A stretch of DNA of 64,000 bases from JBDIAG01 sp047974565. Its GTDB lineage: Bacteria > Actinomycetota > Actinomycetes > Actinomycetales > CAWJMD01. Where the stretch lies: the NCBI GenBank assembly GCA_047974565.1, contig JBKECN010000037.1, forward strand, positions 1-64,000, given 5' to 3'. Position numbers and translations under genes: made by a program. Below, piece by piece: positions 1 to 8,506 of the stretch; positions within the stretch are counted from its first letter, which is position 1; every line of letters starts with the position of its first letter. The notes beneath the pieces were generated by a model. The model was not told the origin of the DNA, did no database searches, and saw only the letters and a list, made by a program, of their open reading frames with translations.

Positions 1-119
1 CGGGCGTCCGGCGGCGTTGTCCTCGACTCGACGTGGCTCTGCCACGCCCTCGCTCGTCCGCCTTGCCGCACACTCCGTCAGAGCCTGCTCGCGACGGGCT
101 TGCATTACGAGACACACCC
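1..119 (-). repeat. MITE-like element, left copy, cut by window edge
   Basis: The reverse complement of this stretch matches 780-897 with only a few mismatches over about 118 bp. It ends at 106-119 in the inverted-repeat sequence ACGAGACACACCCT. The copy runs off the left edge, so its other end is unseen. It lies in the opposite orientation to the copy at 780-938. No transposase fragment was recognised in it, so it is called a non-autonomous (MITE-like) element by structure only. Confidence 0.6.
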
Positions 120-159
120 TAAGGGCAGAAATCCGCGCGTCGAGTCCGCGGGTCGGACG

Positions 160-495
160 TCAGCGGCTGGCCACCAAGGTCGGCAGCGGAGCGGTTTCGA
201 TCACGCAGTTGAGCAGGCGCCCGACCCCGGTCCGGCGCAGCAGCCTGCCGAGGGTGATCGGCACATTGAGCAGCAGAACCCGACGGCCGTGCCGTTCGGC
301 CCGGCGGTGCGCCTCCAGCAGGAGCCCGAGCACGCAGCGATCGGTCACCACCACCCGGTGCACGTCGAGCACCAAGTCGCCCAACCCCATGTCGACCTGG
401 CGCAGCACCACCTGACGCAGGTCCGGCAGGTCCGCGCTGGTGACACGTCCTTCGATAGTCAGCCGACGGCCTGGCTCGTTTACTGTGAGATTCAT
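160..495 (-). CDS. STAS-domain protein (anti-sigma factor antagonist-like)
   Basis: A 111-residue single-domain protein with the STAS fold pattern: an N-terminal beta segment (LTVNEPGRRLTIEGRV), then LVLDVHRVVVTDRCVLGLLL and a helix rich in Arg. STAS proteins of the SpoIIAA/RsbV type bind anti-sigma kinases and are switched by phosphorylation of a serine in a D-S-S-G motif. Here the corresponding stretch reads TDRCVLG, so the phosphorylatable serine is missing; the protein may act constitutively or in another role. The ATG at 495 is chosen because GGGGGCGA precedes it; the open frame continues upstream to 693 without a recognisable domain. It sits alone between two inverted copies of a short repeat. 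No cognate anti-sigma kinase gene lies nearby. Confidence 0.7.
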   Translation of the reverse strand: MNLTVNEPGRRLTIEGRVTSADLPDLRQVVLRQVDMGLGDLVLDVHRVVVTDRCVLGLLLEAHRRAERHGRRVLLLNVPITLGRLLRRTGVGRLLNCVIETAPLPTLVASR

Positions 496-779
496 CGAGT
501 CGCCCCCGAGCGTGTGCGACCGCGACGACGAACGCGCCGCGATGTAGGTGATTTTACGTGGTTGGCCGAGAAATAGATGGACGAATCGCGTGGCAGGTTC
601 CCTCCGCCACGGCGTTTCCTCCTGGTGTGTTGCAGCAGGCCGCTCGACATCGGCGGTTCGATCCCCCTCCGGCACACCGTTGTTCACACTCACGTGACCA
701 AACGTTCACGGCCGCGTGACCTGAGCCGCGCCCATCGGGCCGGCGTCAGGCCGGCGGTCGGCTCACGACCGGGTCGTCT

Positions 780-938
780 AGGGTGTGTCTCGTAATGCAA
801 GCCCGTCGCGAGCAGGCTCTGGCGGAGTGTGCGGTGAGGCGGACGAGCGAGGGCGTGACAGAGCCACGTCGAGTCCACAACGCCGCCGGACGCCCGTCAG
901 GGTCCCGCAGCAGGGCGGGGATGACGAGACACGCCTAG
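780..938 (+). mobile_element. Complete MITE-like element with terminal inverted repeats
   Basis: The left end reads CTAGGGTGTGTCTCGT (778-793) and the right end ACGAGACACGCCTAG (924-938), an imperfect terminal inverted repeat of about 15 bp with CTAG at both ends. The first 118 bp are repeated in inverted orientation at 1-119. At about 160 bp it is too short to code for a transposase. CTAG at the ends would fit IS5-type target preference, but assignment to a family is inference. It ends 18 bp before the ribosome binding site of the next gene. Confidence 0.6.
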
Positions 939-967
939 GGCTGGCCGTCTTGCCGAAGGAGAATCCA

Positions 968-1603
968 GTGGCCGTACGGATCAACCGCGTCTACACCCGC
1001 ACCGGGGACGAGGGCACCACCGGTCTGGGCGACTTCTCGCGGACCTCGAAGACCGACACCCGGCTGGCGGCCTACGCGGACACCGACGAGGCCGGCGCCG
1101 TGCTCGGCGTCGCGGTGGAGACCGGCGACCTGCCCGACGACGTGACCGCCCTGCTTCGGCGCGTGCAGAACGACCTGTTCGACGTGGGGGCCGACCTGTG
1201 CCTCCCGCTCGCCGAGACCTACCAGTACCCCCCTCTGCGGGTGGACGAGACGTGGATCGGCGAGCTGGAAGAAGCGATCGACCACTACAACGAGCAGCTG
1301 CCCAAGCTCACCACCTTCGTCCTGGCCGGAGGCAGCCCGGCCTCTGCCTACCTGCACCTGGCGCGAACCGTGGTGCGGCGAGCCGAGCGTGCGGTCTGGG
1401 CGGCGATCGCCGAGCACGGCATGGACGAGGTCGGTGGAGTGAACTCGGCTCCGGCCCGCTATCTGAACCGGCTCTCGGACCTGCTCTTCGTGCTCGCCCG
1501 GTACGTCAACGTCGCTGCGGGGCATGGCGATCTGCTGTGGCAGCCCGGTGGCGGGCGGGACGCGTCCACCCACGGCGAGAAGCAGGCGCCCGACACCGCG
1601 TAA
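968..1603 (+). CDS. pduO: Cob(I)alamin adenosyltransferase, PduO type
   Basis: Transfers the adenosyl group of ATP to cob(I)alamin to make adenosylcobalamin. The 211-residue protein has the PduO/MMAB signatures: the N-terminal ATP-binding RVYTRTGDEGTTGLGD, the central LFDVGADLC, and the C-terminal RRAERAVW and YLNRLSDLLFVLAR. The GTG at 968 is preferred because AAGGAG lies at 956-961; a longer open frame from 785 would translate the upstream MITE-like element. Convergent with the DUF2550 gene. The nearby insertion may have replaced the native upstream promoter region, which is inference. Confidence 0.93.
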   Translation: MAVRINRVYTRTGDEGTTGLGDFSRTSKTDTRLAAYADTDEAGAVLGVAVETGDLPDDVTALLRRVQNDLFDVGADLCLPLAETYQYPPLRVDETWIGELEEAIDHYNEQLPKLTTFVLAGGSPASAYLHLARTVVRRAERAVWAAIAEHGMDEVGGVNSAPARYLNRLSDLLFVLARYVNVAAGHGDLLWQPGGGRDASTHGEKQAPDTA

Positions 1604-1612
1604 CCCCCCACA

Positions 1613-1668
1613 CCGCTTCGCACCGGACGACCGCGCAGCCAGACCTCAGGTGTGCGACGGCGAAGCGG
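1613..1668. terminator. Possible hairpin between convergent genes
   Basis: Nine-base inverted repeat CCGCTTCGC / GCGAAGCGG separated by a 38-nt loop, lying between the stop codons of the convergent adenosyltransferase and DUF2550 genes. The long loop and lack of a T-tract make this a weak call. Confidence 0.3.
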
Positions 1669-1697
1669 CCCCTTGGGCTGCAACCACACCGCTCACC

Positions 1698-2108
1698 TCA
1701 CAGACGGTGCAGTTCTCCGGGTGGAGCGGCCTCGGACCAGCTGGACAACCCGAAGTACGCCTGTTCATTGAGTGCCAGGTCGAGGTCGCGATCGTCGTAG
1801 CGGCATCGCACGATCACGGTGCCCGAACTCATCCCCCCGGCTCGCCGCCCGACGATGCTCAGCCGGCGACGCTCCAGGGTGCGGGCCGGCTTCAGGGATA
1901 GCGAGAAGACCTGATACCAGTCGAGCTGGCTGGAGCCGAAGTGGGCTACTCCGAACGACCAGACGCCCCCGACCGGCCGAATGGACAAGTCGAAGGCGCC
2001 GGGTACCCGGCTGAGCCGAAATCGCCGGAACAGCAAGGCAGAGCACAGAACGGCCATGAGGAGGGCGAGCGCGGCGACCACTTCGAGTGAGACGACCCAG
2101 CCGTTCAC
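1698..2108 (-). CDS. DUF2550 membrane-anchored protein
   Basis: A 136-residue protein with one N-terminal membrane segment (residues about 5-27) and a cytoplasmic domain containing GVWSFGVAHF and the pair VIVRCRYDDRDLDLALNEQAYFGL quoted here in part as RCRYDDRDLDLAL. It matches DUF2550, an actinobacterial family regularly found just downstream of atpC. GTG start at 2108 with GGGGGAGAAG upstream; only 21 bp separate it from atpC, so it is probably co-transcribed with the ATP synthase. Function unknown; a role in ATP synthase assembly is only suggested by position. Confidence 0.85.
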   Translation of the reverse strand: MNGWVVSLEVVAALALLMAVLCSALLFRRFRLSRVPGAFDLSIRPVGGVWSFGVAHFGSSQLDWYQVFSLSLKPARTLERRRLSIVGRRAGGMSSGTVIVRCRYDDRDLDLALNEQAYFGLSSWSEAAPPGELHRL

Positions 2109-2129
2109 GCGCTTCTCCCCCCGAAAGAC

Positions 2130-2396
2130 CTAGGCGCTCAACTCCGCGGACTCGGCCACGATGAGCACTCGGTCATGTTCTACCGAGAGGAACCCGCCGT
2201 CGATCTCCGCCGAGAACTGCGAACCATCCGTGGGAGTGATGCGCACTTCACCCGAGGCCAAGACGCCGAGCAGCGGAGTATGTCCCGCCATCACGGCCAT
2301 CTCGCCCTCCAGGGTGCGAGCGAGTACTAGCGACGCCGCACCGGACCACACGGTCTCGTGCGCGGACACCAGTGACACGTCCAACGAACTCACCAC
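2130..2396 (-). CDS. atpC: ATP synthase epsilon subunit
   Basis: 88-residue F1 epsilon subunit, consisting essentially of the N-terminal beta-sandwich (VSLVSAHETVWSG, GHTPLLGVLASG). The C-terminal two-helix hairpin found in E. coli epsilon is absent, as in some other actinobacteria. Epsilon forms part of the central rotor stalk with gamma. Tandem GTG codons at 2396 and 2393 leave the exact start ambiguous. Last subunit gene of the operon. Confidence 0.93.
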   Translation of the reverse strand: MVSSLDVSLVSAHETVWSGAASLVLARTLEGEMAVMAGHTPLLGVLASGEVRITPTDGSQFSAEIDGGFLSVEHDRVLIVAESAELSA

Positions 2397-2502
2397 GCCT
2401 GCCTTTCCCTACCTCGTTCAGGGTACCTGCTCGCACCTGCGGCCGAGGCCAGACTCGAGCGGATGCCAATCCACGGCGCGGGCCGCGCCCGTCCAGCGGA
2501 AC

Positions 2503-3966
2503 TCAGCTGCCGGTCTCCTTCTGGATCCGGGCCCAGTTCTGCTCCACGTCGTCCAGGCCACCGCACATGAAGAAGGCCTGCTCGGCGACGTGGTCGTACT
2601 CGCCGTCGGCGATCTTGGTGAACGCCTCGATGGTCTCGTTCACTGGCACGGTGGAACCCTCGATGCCGGTGAACTGCTTGGCCGCGTAGGTGTTCTGAGA
2701 CAGGAAGCGCTGGATCCGCCGGGCCCGGTTCACCAGGATCTTGTCTTCCTCGGAGAGCTCGTCGATACCGAGGATGGCGATGATGTCCTGCAGTTCCTTG
2801 TTGCGCTGCAGGATCTGCTTGACCCGCACCGCGCAGTCGTAGTGATCGCGCCCGATGTACCGCGGGTCGAGGATCCGGGACGTGGAAGTCAGCGGGTCGA
2901 CGGCCGGGTAGATACCGAGCGAGGCGATCTCCCGGGAGAGCTCGGTGGTGGCGTCCAGGTGAGCGAAGGTGGTGGCCGGCGCCGGGTCGGTGTAGTCGTC
3001 GGCCGGGACGTAGATCGCCTGCATCGAGGTGATCGAGTGACCGCGGGTCGAGGTGATCCGCTCCTGCAGCAGACCCATCTCGTCGGCCAGGTTGGGCTGG
3101 TAGCCCACCGCCGAGGGCATCCGGCCGAGCAGCGTGGAGACCTCGGAACCGGCCTGGGTGAACCGGAAGATGTTGTCGATGAACAGCAGCACGTCCTGCT
3201 TCTGCACGTCGCGGAAGTACTCCGCCATGGTCAGCGCGGACAGCGCGACCCGGAGCCGGGTGCCGGGCGGCTCGTCCATCTGGCCGAAGACGAGCGCGGT
3301 CTGGCCGAGGACGCCGGCCTCCTCCATCTCGACGATGAGGTCGTTGCCCTCACGGGTGCGCTCCCCGACGCCTGCGAAGACGGACACACCACCGTGGTCG
3401 CGGGCCACGCGGGCGATCATCTCCTGGATCAGGACGGTCTTGCCCACGCCAGCGCCGCCGAACAGGCCGATCTTCCCACCCTGGACGTACGGGGTGAGCA
3501 GGTCGATGACCTTCAGGCCGGTCTGGAACATCTGGGTCTTCGACTCGAGCTGGTCGAAGGGCGGGGGCTGACGGTGGATGCCCCAGCGTTCGTTCACCTC
3601 GAAGGTCTCGCCCGGCTCAAGGTTGAGCACGTCCCCGGTGACGTTGAAGACCTTGCCGAGAGTGATGTCGCCGACCGGCACGGTGATGCCCTCGCCACGG
3701 TCGCGCACCGCCATGCCCCGCACCAGCCCGTCGGTGGGCTTGAGGGAGATGGCCCGCACCATGTTGTCGCCGATGTGCTGGGCGACCTCGAGGATGAGCG
3801 TGTGCGCCTCGCCGTCCAGGGAGAAGTCGATCTCGAGTGCGGAGTAGATGTCCGGCATGGCGCCGGACGGGAACTCGATGTCGACGACCGGGCCGATCAC
3901 CCGGGAGACGCGACCCTCGCGGCCGGCCCCGGCCTTCGTGGCGTTCTCGGTGGCTGTGGCAGTCAT
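2503..3966 (-). CDS. atpD: ATP synthase beta subunit
   Basis: 487-residue catalytic subunit of F1. Walker A is GGAGVGKT at residues 170-177; the catalytic region GERTREGNDL and the Walker B stretch VLLFIDNIFRFTQAG follow. ATG at 3966 is chosen because homology begins a few residues later (GRVSRVIGPVVDIEFP); the open frame upstream to 4545 is a shadow of atpG. Between atpG and atpC in the standard bacterial order. Confidence 0.98.
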   Translation of the reverse strand: MTATATENATKAGAGREGRVSRVIGPVVDIEFPSGAMPDIYSALEIDFSLDGEAHTLILEVAQHIGDNMVRAISLKPTDGLVRGMAVRDRGEGITVPVGDITLGKVFNVTGDVLNLEPGETFEVNERWGIHRQPPPFDQLESKTQMFQTGLKVIDLLTPYVQGGKIGLFGGAGVGKTVLIQEMIARVARDHGGVSVFAGVGERTREGNDLIVEMEEAGVLGQTALVFGQMDEPPGTRLRVALSALTMAEYFRDVQKQDVLLFIDNIFRFTQAGSEVSTLLGRMPSAVGYQPNLADEMGLLQERITSTRGHSITSMQAIYVPADDYTDPAPATTFAHLDATTELSREIASLGIYPAVDPLTSTSRILDPRYIGRDHYDCAVRVKQILQRNKELQDIIAILGIDELSEEDKILVNRARRIQRFLSQNTYAAKQFTGIEGSTVPVNETIEAFTKIADGEYDHVAEQAFFMCGGLDDVEQNWARIQKETGS

Positions 3967-4049
3967 GTGCTCACTCTCGCTCTGTCGTGCGGCCCGTGGG
4001 GCCCGTGGTGGGGTGCGTGGTCTGCGATGGCATGGCGACGGTGACCGGC

Positions 4050-4952
4050 TCAGTCGGCGCCGGCAGCGGCGAGGGCATCGGCACCGCCGACGATCTCGCT
4101 GATCTCCTGGGTGATCTCGGCCTGGCGGGCCTGGTTGGCCAGCCGGGTGTACTTGCGGATGAGCTCCTCGGCGTTGTCGGAGGCCGACTTCATCGCCCGC
4201 TGGCGGGCCGCGTGCTCGCTGGCCGCCGCCTGCAGCATGAGGTTGAAGAGGCGCGAGTAGAAGTACCGCGGCAGCAGCGCGTCGAGCACTTCCTCTCCGT
4301 TGGGCTCGAACGAGTACAGCGGCAGCAGGTCTTCCGGGGCGGGGACCTCCACCGGCGGAACCACCTCGATCGGCAGCATCCGCACCACGCTCGGCTCCTG
4401 GGTCACCATCGTGCGGAACCAGGTGAAGACGACGTGGATCTCGTCCACACCACCCTCGGCGGAGCCCTTGAGGAAATCGGCGACAAGACGCTCGCCGACC
4501 TCGCGGGCGTTCTCGAAGGTGGGAGCGTCGGAGAAGCCCGTCCACTCCGCCTCCACCGGCCGCTTGCGGAACCGGTAGAACGCCTGGCCCTTGCGCCCGC
4601 AGATGTAGTGCACCGGCTCCACTCCGCGCTCACGCAGCAACGTGGTCAGCTCGTCGCCGGTACGCAGCACATTGACCGAGTAGGCGCCGGCCATGCCTCG
4701 GTCCGAGGTGAGCAGCAGCACCGCCGCGCGCTTGACCTCTCGCTCAGTGGTGAGCGGGTGCTCGGCGTTGGAGAGCGTGGCGACGGCGGAGACGGCCTGG
4801 GTGATGGCCCGCGAGAACGGGTTTGAGGCGGTGACCGCCTGGCGTGCCTTGGCGATCCGGGACGTCGCGATCAGTTCCTGCGCACTGAAGATCTTCTTCA
4901 ACGCCGACGTCGACTTGATCCTGTTGCGGAACTCTCGCTGGCTGGCTCCCAT
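4050..4952 (-). CDS. atpG: ATP synthase gamma subunit
   Basis: 300-residue rotor shaft of F1. The N-terminal helix (REFRNRIKSTSALKKIF) and the C-terminal helix (AMKSASDNAEELIRKYTRLANQ, of which AMKSASDNA is diagnostic) form the antiparallel coiled coil that turns inside the alpha/beta ring. ATG at 4952; stop lies 83 bp before atpD. Confidence 0.97.
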   Translation of the reverse strand: MGASQREFRNRIKSTSALKKIFSAQELIATSRIAKARQAVTASNPFSRAITQAVSAVATLSNAEHPLTTEREVKRAAVLLLTSDRGMAGAYSVNVLRTGDELTTLLRERGVEPVHYICGRKGQAFYRFRKRPVEAEWTGFSDAPTFENAREVGERLVADFLKGSAEGGVDEIHVVFTWFRTMVTQEPSVVRMLPIEVVPPVEVPAPEDLLPLYSFEPNGEEVLDALLPRYFYSRLFNLMLQAAASEHAARQRAMKSASDNAEELIRKYTRLANQARQAEITQEISEIVGGADALAAAGAD

Positions 4953-5039
4953 TCTCGCCTCCTTCCTGGCTTGGGCGCTGCGTTGCTGGGCTGCACCGGC
5001 GCCGGCTCAGCGGACGGATCCGCGAACCGGCCCCCGGGC

Positions 5040-6680
5040 TCAGTGGTGCTTGACGATGCGTTCCTGCTGGACCTCGTCGGCGTCCAGGGCTTCGGACTCC
5101 TCGTGGCCGACGTGCTCGCGCTGCTCCACATCGCCCTGTGCGGAGTAGTTGCGGTGCTTGAACTCCTCGACGATCTTCGTCAGCTCGGCCTCGGTGGAGT
5201 CCTCGAACTTGCCGGACTCCTTGATCGTGGTCAGCACCGAGGTGTTGCGCCGCAGGTGCGCCAGCAGATCCGTCTCGAATCGGCGCACGTCGGCGACGGG
5301 CACGTCGTCGAGCTTGCCGGTGGTGCCCAGCCACACCGAGACCACCTGCTCCTCCACCGGGAAGGGCGAGTACTGCGGCTGCTTGAGCAGTTCCATCAGC
5401 CGCTGGCCGCGGGCCAACTGCTGCCGGGAGGCGGCGTCGAGGTCGGAGGCGAAGAGCGCGAAGGCCTCGAGGGCGCGGAACTGGGCGAGGTCCACGCGCA
5501 GCGAGCCGGCCACGTTCTTCATCGCCTTCACCTGGGCGGCACCACCCACCCGGGAGACAGAGACACCGACGTTGACCGCCGGACGCTGGTTGGCGTTGAA
5601 CAGGTCGGACTCCAGGAAGACCTGACCGTCGGTGATGGAGATGACGTTGGTCGGGATGTAGGCCGAGACGTCGTTGGCCTTGGTCTCGATGATCGGCAGA
5701 CCCGTCATCGAACCGGCGCCCAGGTCGTCCGAGAGCTTGGCGCAACGCTCGAGCAGCCGAGAGTGCAGGTAGAAGACGTCGCCGGGGTAGGCCTCACGAC
5801 CCGGCGGACGACGCAGCAGCAGCGAGACCGCGCGGTAGGCCTCGGCCTGCTTGGACAGGTCGTCGAAGACGATGAGGACGTGCTTGCCGTCGTACATCCA
5901 GTGCTGGCCGATGGCCGATCCGGTGTACGGGGCCAGGTACTTGAAGCCGGCCGCGTCCGAGGCGGGGGCGGCCACGATGGTCGTGTACTCCAGTGCGCCG
6001 GCGTCCTCCAGGGCTCCGCGCACCGAGGCGATGGTGGAGCCTTTCTGACCGATGGCCACGTAGATGCAGCGCACCTGCTTGTTCGGGTCGCCGGTCTCCC
6101 AGTACTCACGCTGGTTGATGATCGTGTCGATCGCCACCGCGGTCTTACCGGTCTGCCGGTCGCCGATGATGAGCTGACGCTGACCACGCCCGATCGGGGT
6201 CATCGCGTCGATCGCCTTGATGCCGGTCTGCAAGGGCTCGTGCACCGACTTGCGCTGCATCACCGTGGGGGCCTGCAGCTCCAGGGCACGGCGGCCGGTG
6301 GCCTCGATGTCGCCCAGGCCGTCGATCGGCTCACCCAGCGGGTTGACCACCCGACCGAGGAAGCCGTCACCCACCGGGACCGAGAGGATCTCGCCGGTGC
6401 GCTTGACCTCCTGGTCTTCCTCGATGCCGGAGAAGTCGCCCAGCACGACGACACCGATCTCGCGGACGTCGAGGTTCAGCGCCAGGCCCAGGGTGCCGTC
6501 CGCGAATTGCAGCAGCTCGTTGGCCATCGCTCCCGGCAGGCCCTCCACCCGGGCGATGCCGTCGGCAGCCTCGGTGACCCGGCCGACCTCTTCACGCGTG
6601 GCCGCGCCGGCGTCGTAGGACTGGACGAAGGAGTCCAGTGCGTCCCGGATCTCCTCCGGTCGGATCGTCAGCTCCGCCAT
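5040..6680 (-). CDS. atpA: ATP synthase alpha subunit
   Basis: 546-residue nucleotide-binding, non-catalytic F1 subunit. The N-terminal domain (residues 1-95) carries the ELTIRPEEI start typical of actinobacteria. P-loop GDRQTGKT lies at residues 173-180, followed by the Arg-containing YTGSAIGQHWMYDGKHVLIV region and the C-terminal helical domain. Residues after about 505 form a charged actinobacterial extension rich in Glu. ATG at 6680. Confidence 0.98.
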   Translation of the reverse strand: MAELTIRPEEIRDALDSFVQSYDAGAATREEVGRVTEAADGIARVEGLPGAMANELLQFADGTLGLALNLDVREIGVVVLGDFSGIEEDQEVKRTGEILSVPVGDGFLGRVVNPLGEPIDGLGDIEATGRRALELQAPTVMQRKSVHEPLQTGIKAIDAMTPIGRGQRQLIIGDRQTGKTAVAIDTIINQREYWETGDPNKQVRCIYVAIGQKGSTIASVRGALEDAGALEYTTIVAAPASDAAGFKYLAPYTGSAIGQHWMYDGKHVLIVFDDLSKQAEAYRAVSLLLRRPPGREAYPGDVFYLHSRLLERCAKLSDDLGAGSMTGLPIIETKANDVSAYIPTNVISITDGQVFLESDLFNANQRPAVNVGVSVSRVGGAAQVKAMKNVAGSLRVDLAQFRALEAFALFASDLDAASRQQLARGQRLMELLKQPQYSPFPVEEQVVSVWLGTTGKLDDVPVADVRRFETDLLAHLRRNTSVLTTIKESGKFEDSTEAELTKIVEEFKHRNYSAQGDVEQREHVGHEESEALDADEVQQERIVKHH

Positions 6681-6738
6681 GGTGCTCGGTTCTCCCGTTC
6701 AGGTGTTTCGTGAGTGTGGTCGTGGTGTCGGGTGGACG

Positions 6739-7554
6739 TCAGCGCCCGGTCAGTCGCCGATTCGCGTCAGACAGCTTGGACACGATGCTGCCATCGATGA
6801 TGTCGTCGCCGATTCGCACGCGGATGCCGCCCACCAGGGCCGGGTCCACGTCGAGGTTGAGGTGCACGGGGCGCCCGTAGATGCGGTCGAGGGCCGCACC
6901 CAGGCGATCCTGCTGAGCCTGGCTGAGCGGCACCGCGGAGGTCACCACGGCCACCGAACGATTCCGGCGGGTGGCGGCCATCCGACCCATCTCCTCCAGG
7001 AGAGAGTCGAAGGTCCGGCCCCGCGGATAGGCGGCCGCCTGGGCGATCAGGAGCAGGGTCTGAGAGCCGACCTTGCCGTGCAGCAGCCGAGCGACGAGGC
7101 TCGACTTGCGCTGCGCCGGGGCATTGCGGTCGCTCAGGGCAGACTGCAGACCGGGATCGGCAGCCGCCACCCGCCCGAACCGGAACAGGTCGTCTTCGAG
7201 CTGCTCCAGCCTGCCCGGCTGCTGGTCGGCCGCGGCCAAGGTGGCCTCGACCCCGAGGTACTCGCACGCGTCGGCCAGGTCGCGGGTGCTCGACCACCGG
7301 CCGCGCACCAGGCCTGACACCACATCCAGGGTCGCGTCGCCGACCTTGCCGCCGAGCAGCCTGCGCACCAGCGCCGCCTTCGCCTCACCGTCCGCGTTCG
7401 GGTCGGTCAACGCCCGACGCAGGGCCGCGGACGAATCCAGCGCCCGCGTGACGCTGAACAACTCGTCGCCGAGAGGGCCTGCCTGCGGCCCCGACAGCAG
7501 CGGTTCGACCCGCTCGGTGACGGCCTGGAGAGTCTCGGCACTGGCCCCGCGCAT
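6739..7554 (-). CDS. atpH: ATP synthase delta subunit
   Basis: 271-residue stator subunit, longer than the roughly 180 residues of E. coli delta, as usual for actinobacteria. The conserved C-terminus reads GGIRVRIGDDIIDGSI. The ATG at 7554 overlaps the atpF stop by one base (TGATG), implying translational coupling; the upstream open frame to 8031 is an atpF shadow. Delta holds the b-subunit dimer to the top of F1. Confidence 0.95.
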   Translation of the reverse strand: MRGASAETLQAVTERVEPLLSGPQAGPLGDELFSVTRALDSSAALRRALTDPNADGEAKAALVRRLLGGKVGDATLDVVSGLVRGRWSSTRDLADACEYLGVEATLAAADQQPGRLEQLEDDLFRFGRVAAADPGLQSALSDRNAPAQRKSSLVARLLHGKVGSQTLLLIAQAAAYPRGRTFDSLLEEMGRMAATRRNRSVAVVTSAVPLSQAQQDRLGAALDRIYGRPVHLNLDVDPALVGGIRVRIGDDIIDGSIVSKLSDANRRLTGR

Positions 7555-8162
7555 CAGCTGGTCCCCTCCGCGGTGGCGGCGGCCGAGCGCACACTGGCGG
7601 CATCGGCCTGCTCGAGTTCGGCGATGAACCGGTCGATGACACCCGACTGACGAGCCGGTTCGGTCAGCGATTCGCCGACGATCCGCCCGGCCAGGTCGGT
7701 GGCCAGTCGCCCGACGTCCTGGCGCAGGCTCACCATCGCCTGCTGCCGGTCGGCCTCCACCTGCCGGTGGGCGGCCTCGACGATCCGGTTGGCGTCCTGC
7801 TGTGCCTTCTCGCGAAGTTCGGAAGCCACCGCGGCCGCATCGGCCCGAGCCTCCTCGCGGATCTGGTTCGCCTCGTCCTTCACCCCGTCCAGCTGAGTCT
7901 GGTACCGATCCAGCAGGGCGCGGGCCTCCTTCTGGTCGCGCTGGGCTTCCTCCATGCCGCCCTCGATGGCGGCCACGCGCGCGGCGTGCGCCTTCTCGAG
8001 CATCGGCACGACCTTGGACGTGAAGACCCACAGCACGACGGCGAAGCAGACCAGGCCGACGATCATTTCGCCTGGGTGAGGGATGATCGGGTACGCGCTC
8101 TCCCAGAAGTCCGAGGAGCCGCCCTCACCCTCAACCGCAGCGAGAACCGTGATGCTTAACAC
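7554..8162 (-). CDS. atpF: ATP synthase b subunit
   Basis: 202-residue peripheral stalk subunit. One membrane segment (GEMIVGLVCFAVVLWVFTSK, residues about 31-50) is followed by a long charged helix (residues 55-165) that forms the stalk dimer. GTG start at 8162. Lies between atpE and atpH; overlaps atpH by one base. Confidence 0.96.
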   Translation of the reverse strand: MLSITVLAAVEGEGGSSDFWESAYPIIPHPGEMIVGLVCFAVVLWVFTSKVVPMLEKAHAARVAAIEGGMEEAQRDQKEARALLDRYQTQLDGVKDEANQIREEARADAAAVASELREKAQQDANRIVEAAHRQVEADRQQAMVSLRQDVGRLATDLAGRIVGESLTEPARQSGVIDRFIAELEQADAASVRSAAATAEGTS

Positions 8163-8192
8163 GGCTTCCTCCTTGCGTCAGGGGTGAGTGGG

Positions 8193-8402
8193 TCAGCTAC
8201 GGAAGACGAAGGCGAGAGCCAGACCGAAGATGGCCAGCGCCTCGACCAGTGCCATACCGGTGAAGGCGATCGTCTGGAGCATGCCGCGAGCCTCCGGCTG
8301 ACGCGCGACACCATTGATGTACGCGGCGAAGATGAGGCCGACGCCGATGCCGGGGCCGATGGCTGCGAGGCCGTAGCCGAGGATGGCGATATTGCCGCCC
8401 AT
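8193..8402 (-). CDS. atpE: ATP synthase c subunit
   Basis: 69-residue two-helix hairpin forming the rotor ring. Helix 1 has the glycine motif GPGIGVG (residues 16-22), the polar loop is ARQPEA (33-38), and the ion-binding acid is Glu54 in GMALVEALAIFG. Neighbouring residues are hydrophobic, which fits a proton-translocating ring rather than a sodium one. ATG at 8402. Confidence 0.98.
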   Translation of the reverse strand: MGGNIAILGYGLAAIGPGIGVGLIFAAYINGVARQPEARGMLQTIAFTGMALVEALAIFGLALAFVFRS

Positions 8403-8506
8403 GCGTTCTTTCCTCTCGGTTTGCCGGAGCAGGTGCTCCGGGGTTCGGGGTGCCGGCGAGCCGGCGAGTTGTCGGGACAGATGTGGGTACTGGTGATCGT
8501 TTCAGG

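Noticed and set aside
785..967. 61-codon extension of the adenosyltransferase
   Set aside because: It would translate the MITE-like element. The GTG at 968 has a strong Shine-Dalgarno and starts at the conserved region.
2161..4044. 627-residue plus-strand open frame over atpD/atpC
   Set aside because: A shadow frame opposite strongly conserved ATP synthase genes, kept open by codon bias.
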